A stretch of DNA of 6,425 bases, taken from positions 1-6,425 of the forward strand of contig JAGXHB010000010.1 in NCBI GenBank assembly GCA_024636425.1, written 5' to 3'. The DNA is from Roseobacter sp. (GTDB lineage: Bacteria > Pseudomonadota > Alphaproteobacteria > Rhodobacterales > Rhodobacteraceae). A program made the translations under genes and the position numbers. The notes beneath the pieces are model-generated. The model saw only the letters and a program-made list of their open reading frames with translations. It ran no database searches and had not been told where the DNA came from. Below, in pieces: positions 6,152 through 6,425 of the stretch (within the stretch, counting starts at the first letter, position 1; each line of letters begins with the position of its first letter).

Positions 6152-6425
6152 CTACAGACGTTCCGCTGCGAAGGTGTCGCATTGGCCGACCTGACCGCTG
6201 TCGAAACCGCGCTGGAACCAGCTTGAACGCTGCTCCGACGTGCCATGCGTAAAGGTGTGGGGTTGCGGTACACGGCCCGCCTGTTCTTGCAGGTAGTCAT
6301 CCCCGATCTTGCGCGCTGCATTCAGTGCCTCGTCCAGATCGCCACGCTCCATCAGGCCGCGTACGTTCATGGCCCAAATCCCCGAAAGACAGTCGGCCAT
6401 CAATTCCAGCCGCACGGTCAAGGCG
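6152..6425 (-). CDS. Neutral zinc metallopeptidase, YpfJ family, C-terminal part only
   Basis: C-terminal 90 residues or so of a YpfJ-type neutral zinc metallopeptidase, a family of membrane-anchored proteins with an HExxH catalytic site; no physiological role is well established. The gene enters from the right edge, so the HExxH motif and the N-terminal anchor lie outside the window. What is visible is distinctive: V-R-L-E-L-M-A-D-C (the Glu of E-L-x-A-D being the expected third zinc ligand), GDLDEALNAA, IGDDYLQ, FTHGTSEQR, WFQRGFDSG and Q-C-D-T-F close to the stop. The reading frame is open to the edge, so there is no start in the window; a TTG at 6421 is just an internal Leu codon. The protein ends five residues after the CDTF block, as is usual for the family. 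It converges on ffs, about 155 bp apart. Confidence 0.88.
   Translation of the reverse strand, partial: ALTVRLELMADCLSGIWAMNVRGLMERGDLDEALNAARKIGDDYLQEQAGRVPQPHTFTHGTSEQRSSWFQRGFDSGQVGQCDTFAAERL

Noticed and set aside
5800..6252. Open frame of 150 codons on the plus strand spanning ffs
   Set aside because: It overlaps the end of the phosphoesterase, all of the SRP RNA and the antisense of the peptidase; a structural RNA explains the sequence better.

Overview
The window looks like ordinary chromosome from an alphaproteobacterium of the Rhodobacteraceae (Roseobacter/Rhodobacter-like). The evidence is GC-rich codon use, a membrane-anchored CycM-type cytochrome c, a prephenate dehydratase with alphaproteobacterial ACT-domain sequence, a signal-less CpdB-like phosphoesterase, and a compact bacterial small SRP RNA. 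I see no transposase, integrase, phage gene, CRISPR array or tRNA.

Layout, left to right. Minus strand, 1-741: the N-terminal part of a periplasmic oligopeptide-type (YejA-like) substrate-binding protein, cut by the window edge. Minus strand, 931-1440: an anchored class I cytochrome c, followed by an 11-bp hairpin (867-896). Plus strand, 1572-2420: pheA, divergent from the cytochrome across 131 bp. Minus strand, 3897 down to 2423: nudC and then an SRPBCC protein 29 bp downstream, probably one transcript. This pair converges on pheA with only 2 bp between the stop codons. Plus strand, 4085-5860: a CpdB-like 2',3'-cyclic-nucleotide phosphodiesterase/3'-nucleotidase, divergent from nudC across 187 bp. 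Plus strand, about 5892-5996: the 4.5S/SRP RNA gene ffs, starting about 30 bp after the phosphoesterase stop. Minus strand, 6425-6152: the C-terminal part of a YpfJ-type neutral zinc metallopeptidase, cut by the window edge and convergent with ffs.

The genes are mostly independent housekeeping units: peptide uptake, electron transfer, phenylalanine synthesis, NAD(H)/capped-RNA turnover, nucleotide salvage and protein targeting. No gene-free stretch exceeds 300 bp. The longest are 742-930 (cytochrome terminator plus substrate-binding-protein leader), 3898-4084 (divergent nudC/cpdB spacer, no promoter I can call) and 5997-6151 (end of ffs to end of the peptidase, no gene seen).

I did not find an undescribed system. 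Points that deserve a second look are a pheA terminator embedded in the last codons of the convergent gene, a sharp local GC drop across the 3' part of nudC, a CpdB-like enzyme that cannot have a signal peptide, changed regulatory motifs in PheA, and an AT-rich hairpin directly after ffs.
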